The translations under genes and the position numbers were made by a program. A stretch of DNA of 64,000 nucleotides from NCBI GenBank assembly GCA_015501075.1, contig JADNYJ010000038.1, positions 124,001-188,000 on the forward strand, read 5' to 3'. Shown in pieces: positions 47,938-60,000 of the stretch. Origin of the DNA: Gymnopilus junonius. Its lineage: Eukaryota > Basidiomycota > Agaricomycetes > Agaricales > Galerinaceae. The first letter of the stretch is position 1, and the number at the start of each line of letters is the position of its first letter. The notes beneath the pieces were generated by a model. That model was not told where the DNA came from. It was given only the letters and a program-made list of their open reading frames with translations, and ran no database searches.

Positions 47938-48501
47938 TTAGTGCTTTCGGGATTGAGTTTGTTGTTGTTGTCTAGCCGCTGCCTGCGCCGCATCCTGAGC
48001 TTGCTGACAGCTAGGGCAAAGTCTATCCAGCCTACGGTCTGTCCAGAATTATTAGCGCCTACATTCCGTCTCGGCTCAAGTCGCACGCTCACCTATTTGC
48101 TCGGGAAACCGCCGGCTGACAAGGGGTCAGTACGTTAGCCAAAAAGGGTGGCCCATCAAGTTAAATTTGGACATACTATTGCCAACAGGTCTCTTGGCAA
48201 TTGGGACAGTTGGCGGGATGAAAGGGACTAAATTTGCAGTCTACGTCGGGGCAGTATACCTAGACCGAATCACGTTTGTCAGTGCCAAAAGATGGGACGA
48301 ATGTGGCAATAAAAACCATCTCGTCGGGCTAGACGCAAAAGGGCTTGTAAGACCATCACGAACAAAAGTTTTAGAGAATATGCCGTACCAGCCTGTACAT
48401 ATGACCGCAGTGGGCATAAGTATCTTGGATCCTATCAGCCGCCGTCAGAAGGTTGCAGGCAAACGTGAAACAGTTTCCACGTACTGGCGCCATCGACACA
48501 T
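47938..48501 (-). CDS. Small Cys-rich (zinc-knuckle-like) basidiomycete protein
   Basis: About 100 residues from five small exons whose phases all agree: 48485-48501 (MCRWRQ), 48389-48431 (IQDTYAHCGHMYRL), 48177-48259 (VYCPDVDCKFSPFHPANC, PNCQETCWQ), 48093-48115 (YRRFPEQID) and 47938-48038 (RRLDRLCPSCQQAQD, then a Gln/Ala-rich tail). The introns carry GTACGT, GTACGG, GTATGT and GTGAGC donors and TAG/CAG acceptors. Nine Cys plus two His in CGH, YCPDVDC, NCPNCQETC and LCPSC look like paired zinc sites. I recall similar short proteins starting MCRxR in basidiomycete genomes; no function is known. No single open frame reveals this gene. Confidence 0.6.
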
Positions 48502-49317
48502 GTTGATTTGCAAGTGGTCGGGAGGAATCAAGTTGAGGGAATGTGGCGAATAAAAGGTATGTCCTGGAGACTGTAGGCAGAAAAAAGGCAGCCTTTTTAT
48601 ACGTTTTGGAGTTATTCGAGAAGCATCTTACCACCTGGGTGTGTGTGGCGTGTTCGCTGATTGCTAGCGGATTCGGACCGCTGAGCGTGAAGGGGGAATG
48701 AAGTTCATTTGATTTGAGAATGTGCAGGAAAGGTACCGTTCCAAAGGCAGTGTGCCACGACTGGGACTCGCCGGACATTTCTTTGAATGATATCGCGGAT
48801 TCGTCTTCGATCTCTAAAAAAACCCTATAGCTAAAAATCCAAAGAGGATATGGCACAAGCCGTCATTTAACCTTTTCAAACACAGCCTTGAGTGGTCTAA
48901 AGTACTCACCTTCTCACTATATATTCCGTTGATCTTAAAAAAGGAACGGAAACCTGAATTCCCCATTGCGTTCGGAAAGAACTTGCAAGGGACTTTTTAA
49001 TCTTACAGATGGAATGTGAAAAAAATGCGCGATTCATAAATGACGTCCACTGCTGAACACCTTGTACTAAAACGTGCAGGTGTGGCATGAATATATGTCG
49101 TTCCGGCAATGACAGCGCAAGTCAGTGCATTAAATTCATCATGGGATACGATCTAAAAGGACTCTTACAGTCAGCTGCAGTCAAAAATTAAAGGTTGAGT
49201 TAGAACTGATAGATTATCGGCTTATCATACTAATCGATCTTTAGATCTATAGTGATGACGATTAGGCCGTAAGGTGATGATGCATATGACAATTTACTAC
49301 AAAAGTAGAGTCTGACA
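48502..49317. other. Intergenic, no gene seen
   Basis: Contains only incidental frames, including the upstream half of a 161-codon minus frame (48371-48856) that overlaps the first exons of the Cys-rich gene in the wrong phase. No recognised motif or repeat. Confidence 0.45.
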
Positions 49318-50762
49318 TCATCCTGCGAACATGCCGACAAGGTATTGACTGACGCCCTCCGGCGTTAAACTGCCCACATCCGAAAAGACGAGCGTGATCA
49401 GGTCAGGCCTGATTGCCATTCGAGGTATTCAATATGATAAACAAGGACGGTGAAATAATGCGGTGGGACAGACCTGGTGTAGTCTACATCTGGATTGTTC
49501 TGAGAGATTTGCTCTTGTGTTATTCTTGGTGGGATGAGATCCGGTTGGTCGCTGGTGGGAGCGGTCGATTCGGTCGAGGAAGAAGATTGGTTCGGAGGGC
49601 GTCGGTCAGCCAAGAGAGGTCGGGGAAATGAAAGAATTTTTGAATTGTGGCTAGGGAGATCGTACTGTGATAGCGGAAACAGGCGGTGGAATTTGTAGCT
49701 GATAGAGAACCTTGTGTAAGTGATTGGATCGATGGGATCTAACAGCAATATAAAAATACCTTTCTGCAAGAGCGTAGAAGGGTTTGTTGGCTGCTCTAGC
49801 TATGATGGCGATTTGATTGCTGCCAACAGCATTAACAAGTCCACCACTCTCAACAACTGCCTCCGAGCCAACGAGGACAAAGTCTACCTTGTCCATGACA
49901 TAGGCTACTGCGGAGTCCAATATGACGGTGGCTGGGACGCCCGCGGCTGTGAGGGCTTCGGCAGTCTTAATTCTGTGATTTAACGATTAAGGTTCCCTCT
50001 TGTGCAAGAAATTATAAATCACATACCCCAGACCTCGTGGACGTGCTTCTGTGACGAAAACTAGAAGGAAAAAGAAAGAAAGACAGTGGGCCTGATGGAT
50101 CTCCGCCGAAAGAGAACATGGAAATACCAGAGATGCGTTTTCGTTTGTGGGCGAGGAGGAGGGCTTGCATCACAACGCGCGAGTAGGAATGGGTCAGAAT
50201 CTGATATGATGAGAGTGGAATGGGGGAGAACAAGGTTCCATTTACTTACGACGGAGCCATCCTTGATGAAACCAAATGCAAGCTCAGCGATTTTCTGGCG
50301 ATAGGCGAGGGCTTCTGCGGCGTAGACCTGGCCTTGACGGATGAGTTCCTTTTTCAAATCGGAAAAGTTCTAGGCGGGAGGATGAGCAAGAGGGGCGGGG
50401 GAGATTGGACGGATGCCTACGGCGGAGTCATGGGGAAAGAGGGTGACGAAGGCGATGAAGAGGGAGCAGCCGGCATCGACGCTGATGGGATTGGAGGCGT
50501 GTTTCTTGAGAGCTGCGGCGCCCTCCTCGACGGCCTGGACGAGCTCGAACATGGTGCCGGCTGATTATTTTTAAAAGGAAGAGGGACAAGGGAAGGGAGA
50601 GACAGACCATCTTCGTGGCGGATGAGCTCGGTGAGGGCGAGGATGGCTGCGAGGGGCGGGGAGACCTGGGCAAGGTGAGACGGAGAAATCAAGCAGGGAC
50701 AAACAGACCTCGCGGTTCTGGAGGATGCGCGCAAAGGCGGGACATATGTCGAAGGAGGACAT
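49318..50762 (-). CDS. GCN3: Translation initiation factor eIF2B subunit alpha
   Basis: Regulatory subunit of the eIF2B guanine-exchange decamer; senses phosphorylated eIF2. Start ATG at 50762 gives MSSFDICPAFARILQNREVS. Exons continue PPLAAILALTELIRHEDG, STMFELVQAVEEGAAALKKH, SVDAGCSLFIAFVTLFPHDS, FSDLKKELIRQGQVYAAEAL, IAELAFGFIKDGSV, ILTHSYSRVVMQALLLAHKR, VFVTEARPRGLG, ATVILDSAVAYVMDKVDFVL, VGSEAVVESGGLVNAVGSNQ, IAIIARAANKPFYALAESYK and a C-terminus SDVGSLTPEGVSQYLVGMF. A Ser/Thr/Pro-rich insert (RRPPNQSSSSTESTAPTSD) lies between the last core strands. Order and motifs match the eIF2B alpha/beta/delta fold. About nine introns. Confidence 0.93.
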
Positions 50763-50978
50763 GGGGGTGAGTGACATGTGACTGGCCACTGCTTGCAGGT
50801 GCAGCAGTGCTGGTCGCCGGGTTCCAGGGGTCCTGATTCTACCTGTCGGCGTGATTACACGTGTATTCTTCCCCGACGGTCTTGTCCACTTGCCTTTTTT
50901 TCTTCTGCCGCCAGGGTCCTCTACAAAACCTGCCCCAAACGGTTATGCTTCTTCTCTAGTTCCCATCTTTCTCCCCCC
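50763..50978. promoter_or_regulatory. Shared promoter region GCN3/unknown gene
   Basis: 216 bp separate divergent start codons. Pyrimidine-rich towards the plus-strand gene; no obvious TATA box. Confidence 0.5.
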
Positions 50979-51611
50979 ATGTCCTCCCGTCCAAAGCCTA
51001 CCACCGAGGTCCTCTTCTCCAGCGTCGTCGCCAACATGGACGAATGGGCTCAGCGCACCCATATCCCCCTTACCACCGCCGACGCCCTCGGTGCTACCTA
51101 TGCTCGCGCTCATCGCTGGCTCCAGAACCTCAAACTCCAGCTAATTCGCGAGTACCACTGGACTGAAGCGCCCTCACAAGACCAGCGCATGCTCTTCTCC
51201 CTCGAGACTTCTTCCATTTGGCGCTCCTCCGTCGACCTCCCCGCCGGTCCAAAATTAAAGCTCCAGCTTCCCGTCCATGCCAGCTCTTTCTTCTCTCCCG
51301 AAAGGAGGATACAGTGGCAAATGGTTTTCCACAGCGACATTTTTGAAAATGTCCGGAAAATTTGTCCTCCGGTCAACGACATCCTCAATCTAATTCAATG
51401 CCTGCTCACTGGCGTTGTCACCGTCGTGTTCGATGAGCACATGGACCAGGGCATCTATCGCACCACCCGCGGCTTACCCCCCGTCGCGTGGGTTAATGCC
51501 CATGAAGCTCAGCTAGTTGAAATCTTTGGACCTTCTCATTTTAGGGCGCTACGAAAAGCCTGCAGCGATGCAGCCACCGCATTTAAACTCGAAGTCATCC
51601 CCTACAATTAA
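50979..51611 (+). CDS. Intronless 210-residue protein, unknown
   Basis: One uninterrupted frame from ATG 50979 (MSSRPKPTTEVLFSSVVANM) to TAA at 51609-51611. Strong C-rich codon bias at third positions, like FKS1, suggests a highly expressed real gene. Alpha-helical, with a hydrophobic strand (LLTGVVTVVFDEHM) near the middle; no signal peptide or membrane segment, and no family recognised. Intronless is unusual among its neighbours. Confidence 0.65.
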   Translation: MSSRPKPTTEVLFSSVVANMDEWAQRTHIPLTTADALGATYARAHRWLQNLKLQLIREYHWTEAPSQDQRMLFSLETSSIWRSSVDLPAGPKLKLQLPVHASSFFSPERRIQWQMVFHSDIFENVRKICPPVNDILNLIQCLLTGVVTVVFDEHMDQGIYRTTRGLPPVAWVNAHEAQLVEIFGPSHFRALRKACSDAATAFKLEVIPYN

Positions 51612-52105
51612 TCTTGCCACTCTCGACGTCCGCAAGTTTTCTGTTGGCATTTCACATTCACATTCTTATTTACTCGTACCTGCATCTCTTTTAATTGCTA
51701 TGCTGCTCGCTTTCGACTTTTTTTTTGTATCCACTTTTAGAACATGCTTCTTTCTCACACATTTGTTCTCTTCATTGCACATATTTTTATTTCCGTCCCT
51801 TCATGCATCATATCCATTCAGTTCTCTATCATATGTACATAATTTTCAAAGCCTGCTGCTTATAGTCCTACGCATCGATATCTCTATTTAATACGCACTT
51901 TACCCCCATTTTTAATCACCAATTAGACATGTAGCAAATTTTGAATTGTTGAACCAAAGGATATAACGGGTTCCTTACCAGTCCTTACCCCGTCGAGATA
52001 TGTTGTCCTCCTCTATTTATTTCGGGGGCGATTGGCAAACAATGTCCATCCCGATCACTAGTCGGCAACGGGTTACAAGTGCCTCTCATCCCTTCTTCTC
52101 CAATA
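51612..52105. other. Intergenic, no gene seen
   Basis: 3' flank of the unknown gene and 5' flank of the methionine aminopeptidase gene. T-rich; no gene or repeat supported. Confidence 0.5.
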
Positions 52106-53958
52106 ATGGCTTCATCGAGTGTTCCTTGTCAGAGCAAAAACTGCCCAAACGGGAACCCTCCCTCTCGACTGGAATGTCCGACCTGCGCCAAGTCAGTAGC
52201 ACCCTTCTGTCAACTCAAACTTTGGCGCCTAATTTGTTGCAATTTTCTAGACTGGGCATTCGAGGCTCATTCTACTGTGGGCAGGAGTGTTTCAAAGCTG
52301 GATGTAGGTCACTTTGCTCATGTTCCTGGAAACCAATTTTGATGCTATTGTTGACTGACAGGGGTTAGTCTATAAAACGCTCAGGCTAAAAAAATCTGAT
52401 TGCAATACTTGACCCCCCACCCTCATGTCAGAAAACTCACAAGATAATCCACGATCTTGCAAAAACAGGAGGGGTTAACCTGGCTAGCGCAGGTAATTAC
52501 TTGTTGGATCTCATCTGAAGATGGATACAAATGACGATATCTTCATATAGACGGTACATACAATCCCTTCCCCAACTATTCCTTCACTGGGTCCCTGAGA
52601 CCCGTATATCCGTTGTCTCCAAAGCGTGAAATCCCTGCACACATACCTAGACCTGACTACGTATCGAACAATGGTACGTACACCACTCCATTGCGCCGAG
52701 CGCTATCCCATTCGTTTTCTGGAAAGGAAACCCGATATCCGAGATGCAGCGTGCTGGCCAGCCTCCTAGAATATTAAGCCTGGAAGAACAAGAGAAGATG
52801 CGAACCGTTTGTCGTGTAAGCAATCCCGGACGTTATAAATGTAGCTTGGTCTAACTTCCTGTCTAGCTCACGCGAGAGGTCCTGGATATTGCCGCCGCCG
52901 CCGTCCGACCAGGCATCACGACAGATGAGATCGATGAAATAGTTCATAATGCTACCATTGAACGCAATGCCTATCCGTCACCTCTCGGCTATCGGAATTT
53001 CCCAAAATCTGTCTGCACGTCCGTGTCGTCTTCCCTAAAGATAGACCTCTCAAGTTCCAACCGTTAAACCCTTCTAGTTCGTTAAATGAGGCTATTTGCC
53101 ATGGTATACCCGATCAACGGAAATTGAGGGAAGGAGACATTATTAATATTGGTAAGTTTTTTCATTCCTTTTGTCTGCGTCACAAGCAACGAGGAATCCA
53201 CATTTTTTCTCTTGCAGATGTGTCAGTCTATTATGAAGGCAAGTTTTTAATCAATTATCCGCTCCGGCTATGTTTCTCATACTCTGTCACAGGTTATCAT
53301 GGAGATCTCAACGAGACATACCCGGTCGGAGAAATAGACAACGACTCGAAACGGCTCATTCGCACCACTCGTGAGAGCCTCGACGAGGCCATCAAAATCT
53401 GCAAACCTGGAGCTTTGTTCCGGGACATTGGGAAAGTGATGTAAGATATTGCAGTTGCCTCCGAAATAAAGAGAGCTGATTTTCAAACCTTCTTCAGAGA
53501 ACCCGTAGCGCGCGCAAATGGCTGTGCCGTTGTCCGCACCTACACAGGACATGGAGTAAACGATCTTTTCCATGATTCACCTAATATACCCCACTATGCC
53601 AAAAACAAAGCAATTGGTACAATGAAAGCCGGAATGGTTCGTAAGGTCCTCTTATTCTTTCGACAAATATGCCTAACGCATTGGGCACCCAGGTATTCAC
53701 GATAGAACCGGTTCGTTTTGTGCAATATGGTTTTATGCATGTGCTGACACAAAATACAAGATGCTCAATCTAGGTTCAAGTTGGGGTGACGTACATTGGC
53801 CAGACAATTGGACAGCTACCACAGTTGACGGGAAGAGAAGTGCGCAATTTGAAGATACTTTATTGTAAGCAACACAATTTCTCCTTTTCCAACTGTCTCT
53901 GACTATTGCTAGAATCACCGAAACTGGTGTGGAAATTCTTACCGAGCGCACTAGTTAA
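52106..53958 (+). CDS. MAP1: Methionine aminopeptidase 1
   Basis: Removes the initiator Met from nascent proteins, with its N-terminal zinc fingers binding the ribosome. Start ATG at 52106 gives [28 protein letters not shown], then [12 protein letters not shown] and KTHKIIHDL (the C6H2 zinc region). A Pro-rich linker ([15 protein letters not shown]) follows. The pita-bread catalytic domain includes [69 protein letters not shown] (both metal Asp), TYTGHGV (metal His), MVFTIEP spliced to [17 protein letters not shown] (metal Glu in IEP) and [18 protein letters not shown] (metal Glu). All five metal ligands are present. About nine introns; TAA at 53956-53958. Confidence 0.95.
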
Positions 53959-54091
53959 GGATGTGTATATGTAGTCTATTGAAAATGCCGAGTAATATCG
54001 AGAGCCTCCTCAGTCCACGAAGCAGATCAAAAAAAATGACTGCAAACAGCCAAATTCCGGCAGATTTTCCCTAGCACCAGAGATGGGATAC

Positions 54092-56785
54092 TCATTTTCC
54101 TTTCGAATAGGAAATTTCCTCATTCAAATCTTTCGTTGCCTCACTGAAAGGCTCTTTCCGGTCCACGATCGCGATGCGAGACACTGCTACGCCATCCCCG
54201 AGAGACGGTCTTCGTGTCCTATGAGTCAGTCGGGAGGACATGTCCTCGTCTCCGTTTTGTGCGGTCGAAGGAGCCATGCGGAGGCGTTGCAGATCTGCAT
54301 AGGAACTCTGCCGACTCCGCGATTTGTACACGCTCGATGACTGGTCATCTCCTGCCCCAAGGACTCCAAGGACATTGTCGTAGTCACCAGTGTCTTCTTC
54401 GTCTGAGTCATGAGGTGTGTTGAGTCTACTTATGTCGTCCACATGTCCACCACTCCAAGCACTTGTCCCTCTCCTTGCACTACGACTCCAACCGAATAAA
54501 CGTTCGTCTATCCATGTCATAGGATGTGTCAAGCCCAACCCTTGGGCATCCACAGCACCTGTACTGCTCTTTCTTCGCCACAATCCGGATGGCCCACTTG
54601 AAGGAGGAGCACTTGCTGAAGGCCAAAGTATTCGTGTCTACGCAGATAAATTAGCTACCGGGAAAGCAAGGAAAGTAGCAATCAACCTCATCGAAATCGT
54701 CATACAACTTCGGACCGAGTTCATTGATAAGGCTGGCCACCTGGTTGGCGAGATCAATTCTCATGGCCTTCAGCTTATCGAGAGAACGTTGTTGCCCTGG
54801 GATGAGAGCAACGATCAGAGGAGGGAGAGACCTGGAATGTGATTAACAATTTACAACAACCGAGCCTGATTGAGCAACACACTTGAGGACGTCCATGCCA
54901 GCTTCTCCAAATTTAAGTGCAGCATAATTCATGAAAGGTAAAGATAGAATGACTAGGAATGGTGTCCAAATTTTCCATTTCATCGGAGCATTGGCGCGGA
55001 TAGCTATAACGGTAGCAATGATACCGTATACAGTGTAGAGAACTGGTGTGAAACCAAGGGCTATAAGAACCTTCCACGTCGCCAAAACATCCCGTCCTGC
55101 TATTTTGACCACAGAAGCCGCAAGTGCCTCTGTTCGGAATTTAATGACTTGTGACTGAAGGAAAATATTACACAAATTTTACCTTTGGCTTTGCGCCTCG
55201 ATATTATAGAAGCCAGAATAAGGATTGGGCCATTAAGAATTGTCCCCGGAAGTGCAAGGACCGCCCATACGAGTAAGAGAATGATACGATAGGTGAGAAG
55301 GCCCAGCGTTTTCCAACTGGCTTTTTGTGCCCGAGGAACCTAACGCCACCGTGAGTGTCTCTTGAAAGTCCATAAAATTGCAGCTCACCTGGTGGTCTCG
55401 AAGACCGAGATCACGCACGAGACGGTTATATTTTAAAACGTCTGCACGGAGTGCTTGAATCCGTGGATCGTCTCTGAAATGTAGATAGCCTTCTAAAAGC
55501 CTCCGATTCAACTCTACAACTTGTCCCAGTGTCAAATGTTGACCAGGGGTCTTGTATAGTCGTCGGACAGCTTGTATTAGCTGTTGAGAAATTGTGTTGG
55601 ACTATAGGAAGCTGTATGCAAAAGGATCAAACATACCATAAGAGTGTCGTAATCAGGAGCCCTGATGGTGACCGTCTTCAACCCATTGTAGATGAGATCA
55701 AGAAATTTGGCTACCGCCTCTCTTTTCTGTGTGCCTCCCTGCTTGAACATCTCTACATATTCCGGAGGAACATCTAGTGCCTTTCCAAATTCTACCACAG
55801 CGCGGGAGCGAAAGCGGTGTGCATGAAAATAAGAAAGCCCAACGGGAACAATTTTGACTTTCACATTTGCGTCATTGGCCATGGCACCGAGAGCCATGAT
55901 CGATACCCCAGCTTTGAGGGGAAGAAGGTCGGTACGGTCATGACTGCCACCTAAAACAGGTTAGACGAAAGGATTGTCAAGAACGGAAAATTACCTTCAG
56001 GAAAGATTCCGATACTTCCACCTTCCTTTAAGCACTGATACACATGGCGGTACATATCCTGTTGATCAACGAAAGGCAGCTTCTTATATTCTAGACCAGT
56101 AATGCCTTCAGCCTGCAATTCTACAAGTTTCTCCCGAATGCGCGATGTGCCTTTGCCACTTTCACCACCAAATTCCCTTTTCACCCTTAGCTGAGTGTCC
56201 GAAATGACCTCGCTTACTTCGGCAACCGCGGAATTGACGGACTTGGAAAACATGATCTGCATCCTGGGAGTGAATTCGGTGAGAAATTTGGTTCCATCAC
56301 CTATTACGAGACACGGGTCATCTGGAGAAAGCGATATGCGTCCTAGTCCAGGCTTCGCATAGTCTGCGGCACGAGCCACAGGTACTTAACAACAGATACT
56401 TAGAACGTATCTCAAAGAGGCCGAAAATGGGTAGGACATACTACTGCCCATCATCCTGGTAAATAGGCCGACCCATCTCCGCTCCATGCTCTTAGCAGCA
56501 GTTAAGAACTGGACATGTCTGTTCGTTTCCTTAAGGACCTCCAATCCGAGAAGTAGAGGATCAAGGAACTAAAGCAAAATCAAGAAGCAAATTTCAACAC
56601 CATATACCGATAAATAATGGAAAACCTACCTGGTTGTTGTGGGGTGCTGCTACAAAAATTACAGGTCCATCTTTTGGAATATGGAAGGCACCGCGAGGCC
56701 GAACTTCTCTAAAGAAGATCTGGGTAACAGTGCGCCAAAAGAGCATGGCAGTGTCATAAAGCACAACTTCCTGAGAGGATAACAT
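54092..56785 (-). CDS. Glycerol-3-phosphate O-acyltransferase (SCT1/GPT2 type)
   Basis: ER/lipid-droplet enzyme for the first step of glycerolipid synthesis (also acts on dihydroxyacetone phosphate in yeast). Start ATG at 56785 (MLSSQEVVLYDTAML). The acyltransferase motifs are in order: PHNNQ spliced to FLDPLLLG (active His/Asp block), FTRMMGSIPVARAAD, FPEG at the intron border then GSHDRTDLLPLKAGVSIMA, and VPVGLSYFHAHRFRSRAVVE. A helical region with TM segments follows (ILLLVWAVLALPGTILNGPI, VLIALGFTPVLYTVYGIIAT, WTPFLVILSLPFMNYAA). The tail is long, Ser/Asp-rich and disordered (LNTPHDSDEEDTGDYDNV), ending at 54092; such tails are phosphorylated in yeast. About nine introns. Confidence 0.92.
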
Positions 56786-57025
56786 GTTGCGTAACAAGAA
56801 CAGGGAAATAAATGAGCGGTAATTTATGAAGGAAAGACCATAAAGTCGAGGCAGTTGAGATTGAATAACCTTCTCTTTTCATTCATCGTCATAAGAGTGC
56901 AATACCTTCTCATTCAAACAGCGGCAAATAGCTGCATTGGCCTCGGCCATTCTCGGCCCTCAAGGCAGCAAGCCTGAAGTTGTACAAGAAAAAAAGATGA
57001 ATGTAATGTACAATGACCAAAAGAA

Positions 57026-60000
57026 TTATCCTAAGGAAGTCCGTAAACCTGAAGGAGTTGACCGTCCATGAGAAGAGCCAGAACTTAGAGTACTCGACCG
57101 ATACTGAAAGATATCATGTAATCTAGAAAGCTTTTCCTGCTGGTCTGCGCCTTCCAACAAAGATGATACTCGAGATGGTGCTTTTGACACTGCTTCCGAT
57201 GCTCCATTTGCACTAACAGGTGCAGAGGTAGAACCATTTCTTTCATGGCTGTTGTATTCCAATTCTGAGGAATAGTGGATTAATTTATACTTTTGAAATA
57301 AAATAAGGGGTAGCATACTGGATAAGGTATCAGCAACTGCAACGTTGCGTTCTTGATCTTCAGCGGCACGGCTTGCTAAGGCCCGATTAATGTATTTCCT
57401 GAAGGCAGCTCCCGTAGACTCTAGTAACTTCTCGACCTTTGGTTTTTTGTGAGGATACGCTTTCAAGAAGTGATGAAGCTCTGTTATCCCCTCCTTATGC
57501 AAAGCCCCAGTTGTTTCACTGGAGATGTGACCAATGATCACAAGGAGCTGAGCATCTGGATCAGGTTCTTCAACGTTCGGAGAGTATTGACCATGGCCAT
57601 GCGTCGATGAAGAGCTTTGACTCGTTCTGTGACTTGAAGGGCGATTGTGAGATTGAACCGGAAGAGGTTGTTCCTTGAGGAGACAAGGGTCGACTGGAAC
57701 CAGGAGACGTCGGCGGAGCAAAGGCCGCTGAACCATTTCCATTACGCCGGATATTCGATTCCGTGGCCGTTCGAGAACTAGAATTCAAAATGCGATATAC
57801 ATAAGGATAGACAATAGTTGCCGAGGGATCGTCGAAAGAAGCTGAAAGTAATTCATATGCATCATCACCATAATGAGCTAAAAAATAATTAGCCCTTTAA
57901 TCTCGCCGAGTGTGATCAGCAAACTTACCGACAACATGTTGAATAATAACCTTGATCGTCCTCAGGGGCATATCGCCACATGGCACTTTGTTCGTAGCTC
58001 TTGCTCGCCACTCGTTTGGTGGTATCGATTGAAGGAAGTGCTCAATGGCTGGGAATAGTTCCACGGGGTCCAAATGGGCTTCAGCCAGGTCTTGGGGTAT
58101 GTTTCTAGCTAATTTCCAAACACACTTCAGCACTAATTCCGCCACTTTTGATTCTTTCGAATCTGGAAGGACACCGTTGCTCGGGAAAGGTTTGACGATT
58201 TGCAGGAGCAATGCAAAGAGAGCTCTGGATAGGAGTGTTAATCTGATACACGGTAAAACACACCACATACTTACCGGAATATTGACATTCTCCTTCCTGT
58301 AGCAAACAAGCGCAAGATAATCATATTAATGAAGCGAGACAAGTCTTTGACTTTTTTCACAGGACTATCATCTGTTTCAAGCAATCGAAGAGTCAGCTCT
58401 TCCAAAAGAGCGGTCAAGATTTCGACAGTCAGAGATTCAGCTAGGAAGGAATGGTCACAGAAATTATTGAGTGTCTGGATCAAGTGTTTGGCAAGCCGGA
58501 AATTGTCATCAGCCACTAGTTCTTTGGGATGCTCAAAAACATGAGCCATTTGCAATGTAATCGTCTCAATGAGGCCTTCAGTGTGTTCGGCGAGTTCGCG
58601 ATATTGTGGTGACGAAGGACGTTGTCTGGTCCTACAGACAGAATCTTCTGAATTTTCTTCAAAGCATCGGACGCTGCGAGAAGGGTCACTGCTCAAGATG
58701 CTTGATATAGTAAGAGTGATATCATCAGGCGATTCGTTTTGAACGAGACTCTCAGAGCGTGCACGAGTTAAAGGCTCGTCCCAAACGATCTGCCCAAGGG
58801 CTCGTACGGTCAGGTTGTACAGGTTCACTGACAGGAAGTAGATGATCACTTGCGGACTCTTCCCGCGCATGCGCAGCCACTGAGGATTGGGGAGATTGGT
58901 ACGAGGTCGACCGAGTCCGTGAGGGTAGCAAAGTCCGCCGGTCTCGGTTTCCTGGAGAAGTAGGACTGGCTGCAGTAGCCGTAGCTGTTGGTACAGGTCG
59001 CATTGGAGATTCTGCGCGCGGAAGTGACGGTGCAGGGGATGCAGACCTTAGGATTTGAGAGGGAGAGGCAGGTCGGGCTATACGGGAAACGCCTGAGACA
59101 GACGGACTTGCAGGCCTTGCTACGTTGGCTGTCAGTCGGGCTACACCAGAAGTAGGGGCGGTGACGCTATCAGCTTTGCCTTGCGAGCTTGGACCTGGAC
59201 ACGTCTAAGCCTCTCTTCGAGCTGTGTTTTGTCTTTAGGGGACAAAGGTCCAACGAGAGCCCAGACCTTTCTCCGACAAGGTATACGCCTCACTGGTTGT
59301 TGCGTTAACTGATCATTCGCACAATTAGCGATGAAAGTACTTACCTCAGTGTTCCAAGGGCTGACTCCGCACTTGAGGTCTTTATCAGATATGAGGACGC
59401 TATAGCAGGAAGTGCTTTGAAGGTTCGCATGCACCCATCCCAGATTTCTTTAATATCGCTGACAACTCATCCAAAGTACCTTGACGTGTCTTGGCCACTT
59501 TTGCTTTCAAGCCATGATCCAAGAGTAATTGGAAAACTCGGCTGTAAGCATACACTGTAGGAAGAGTTCGGATTATTTGCTGAACTCGAACTCTGGTTGG
59601 CTCCCTTGCATCACCAAGCTAGACTGCAATTAATGACCAATGACTTTTAAAGTGTGTAGGTAGGAGTACCTTGAAGATCATAGTAGGTACAAAACACAAT
59701 GCTTCTCCGTCCGTGAGCTGATAGTTGACACTGCGAAGGAAAGCCAAGACGGCTTCGACGACATCCAGGCACTTCGACACGAGATTCGGCTGGGATTCAT
59801 GTGCTTTAATAGACACGTACTTCAAAGGTAGATCAAGGTTTGCAAGGCACAACTTCTCGATGTTTTCATCGGCATCTATAGCGCCCGAATAAAAATCCGC
59901 TATTGTAGTCAAGCCACTTATATGATCATTGACAGCATTGTGATCATGACTGAACAAACGTGCCACTAGATCCTTTGAGGTATGGGATTCCATCTGGCTT

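Noticed and set aside
48371..48856. 161-codon minus frame
   Set aside because: It overlaps two exons of the Cys-rich gene; the CGHMYRL piece is shared, but the rest does not continue the protein. The spliced model explains the sequence better.
58752..58870. Apparent frame break between the Ser/Pro linker and IVWDEPLTRARSES
   Set aside because: A 43-bp intron with a GTCAGT donor and GGGCAG acceptor joins DHLLP to IVWDEP in frame, so no error or decay is needed here.
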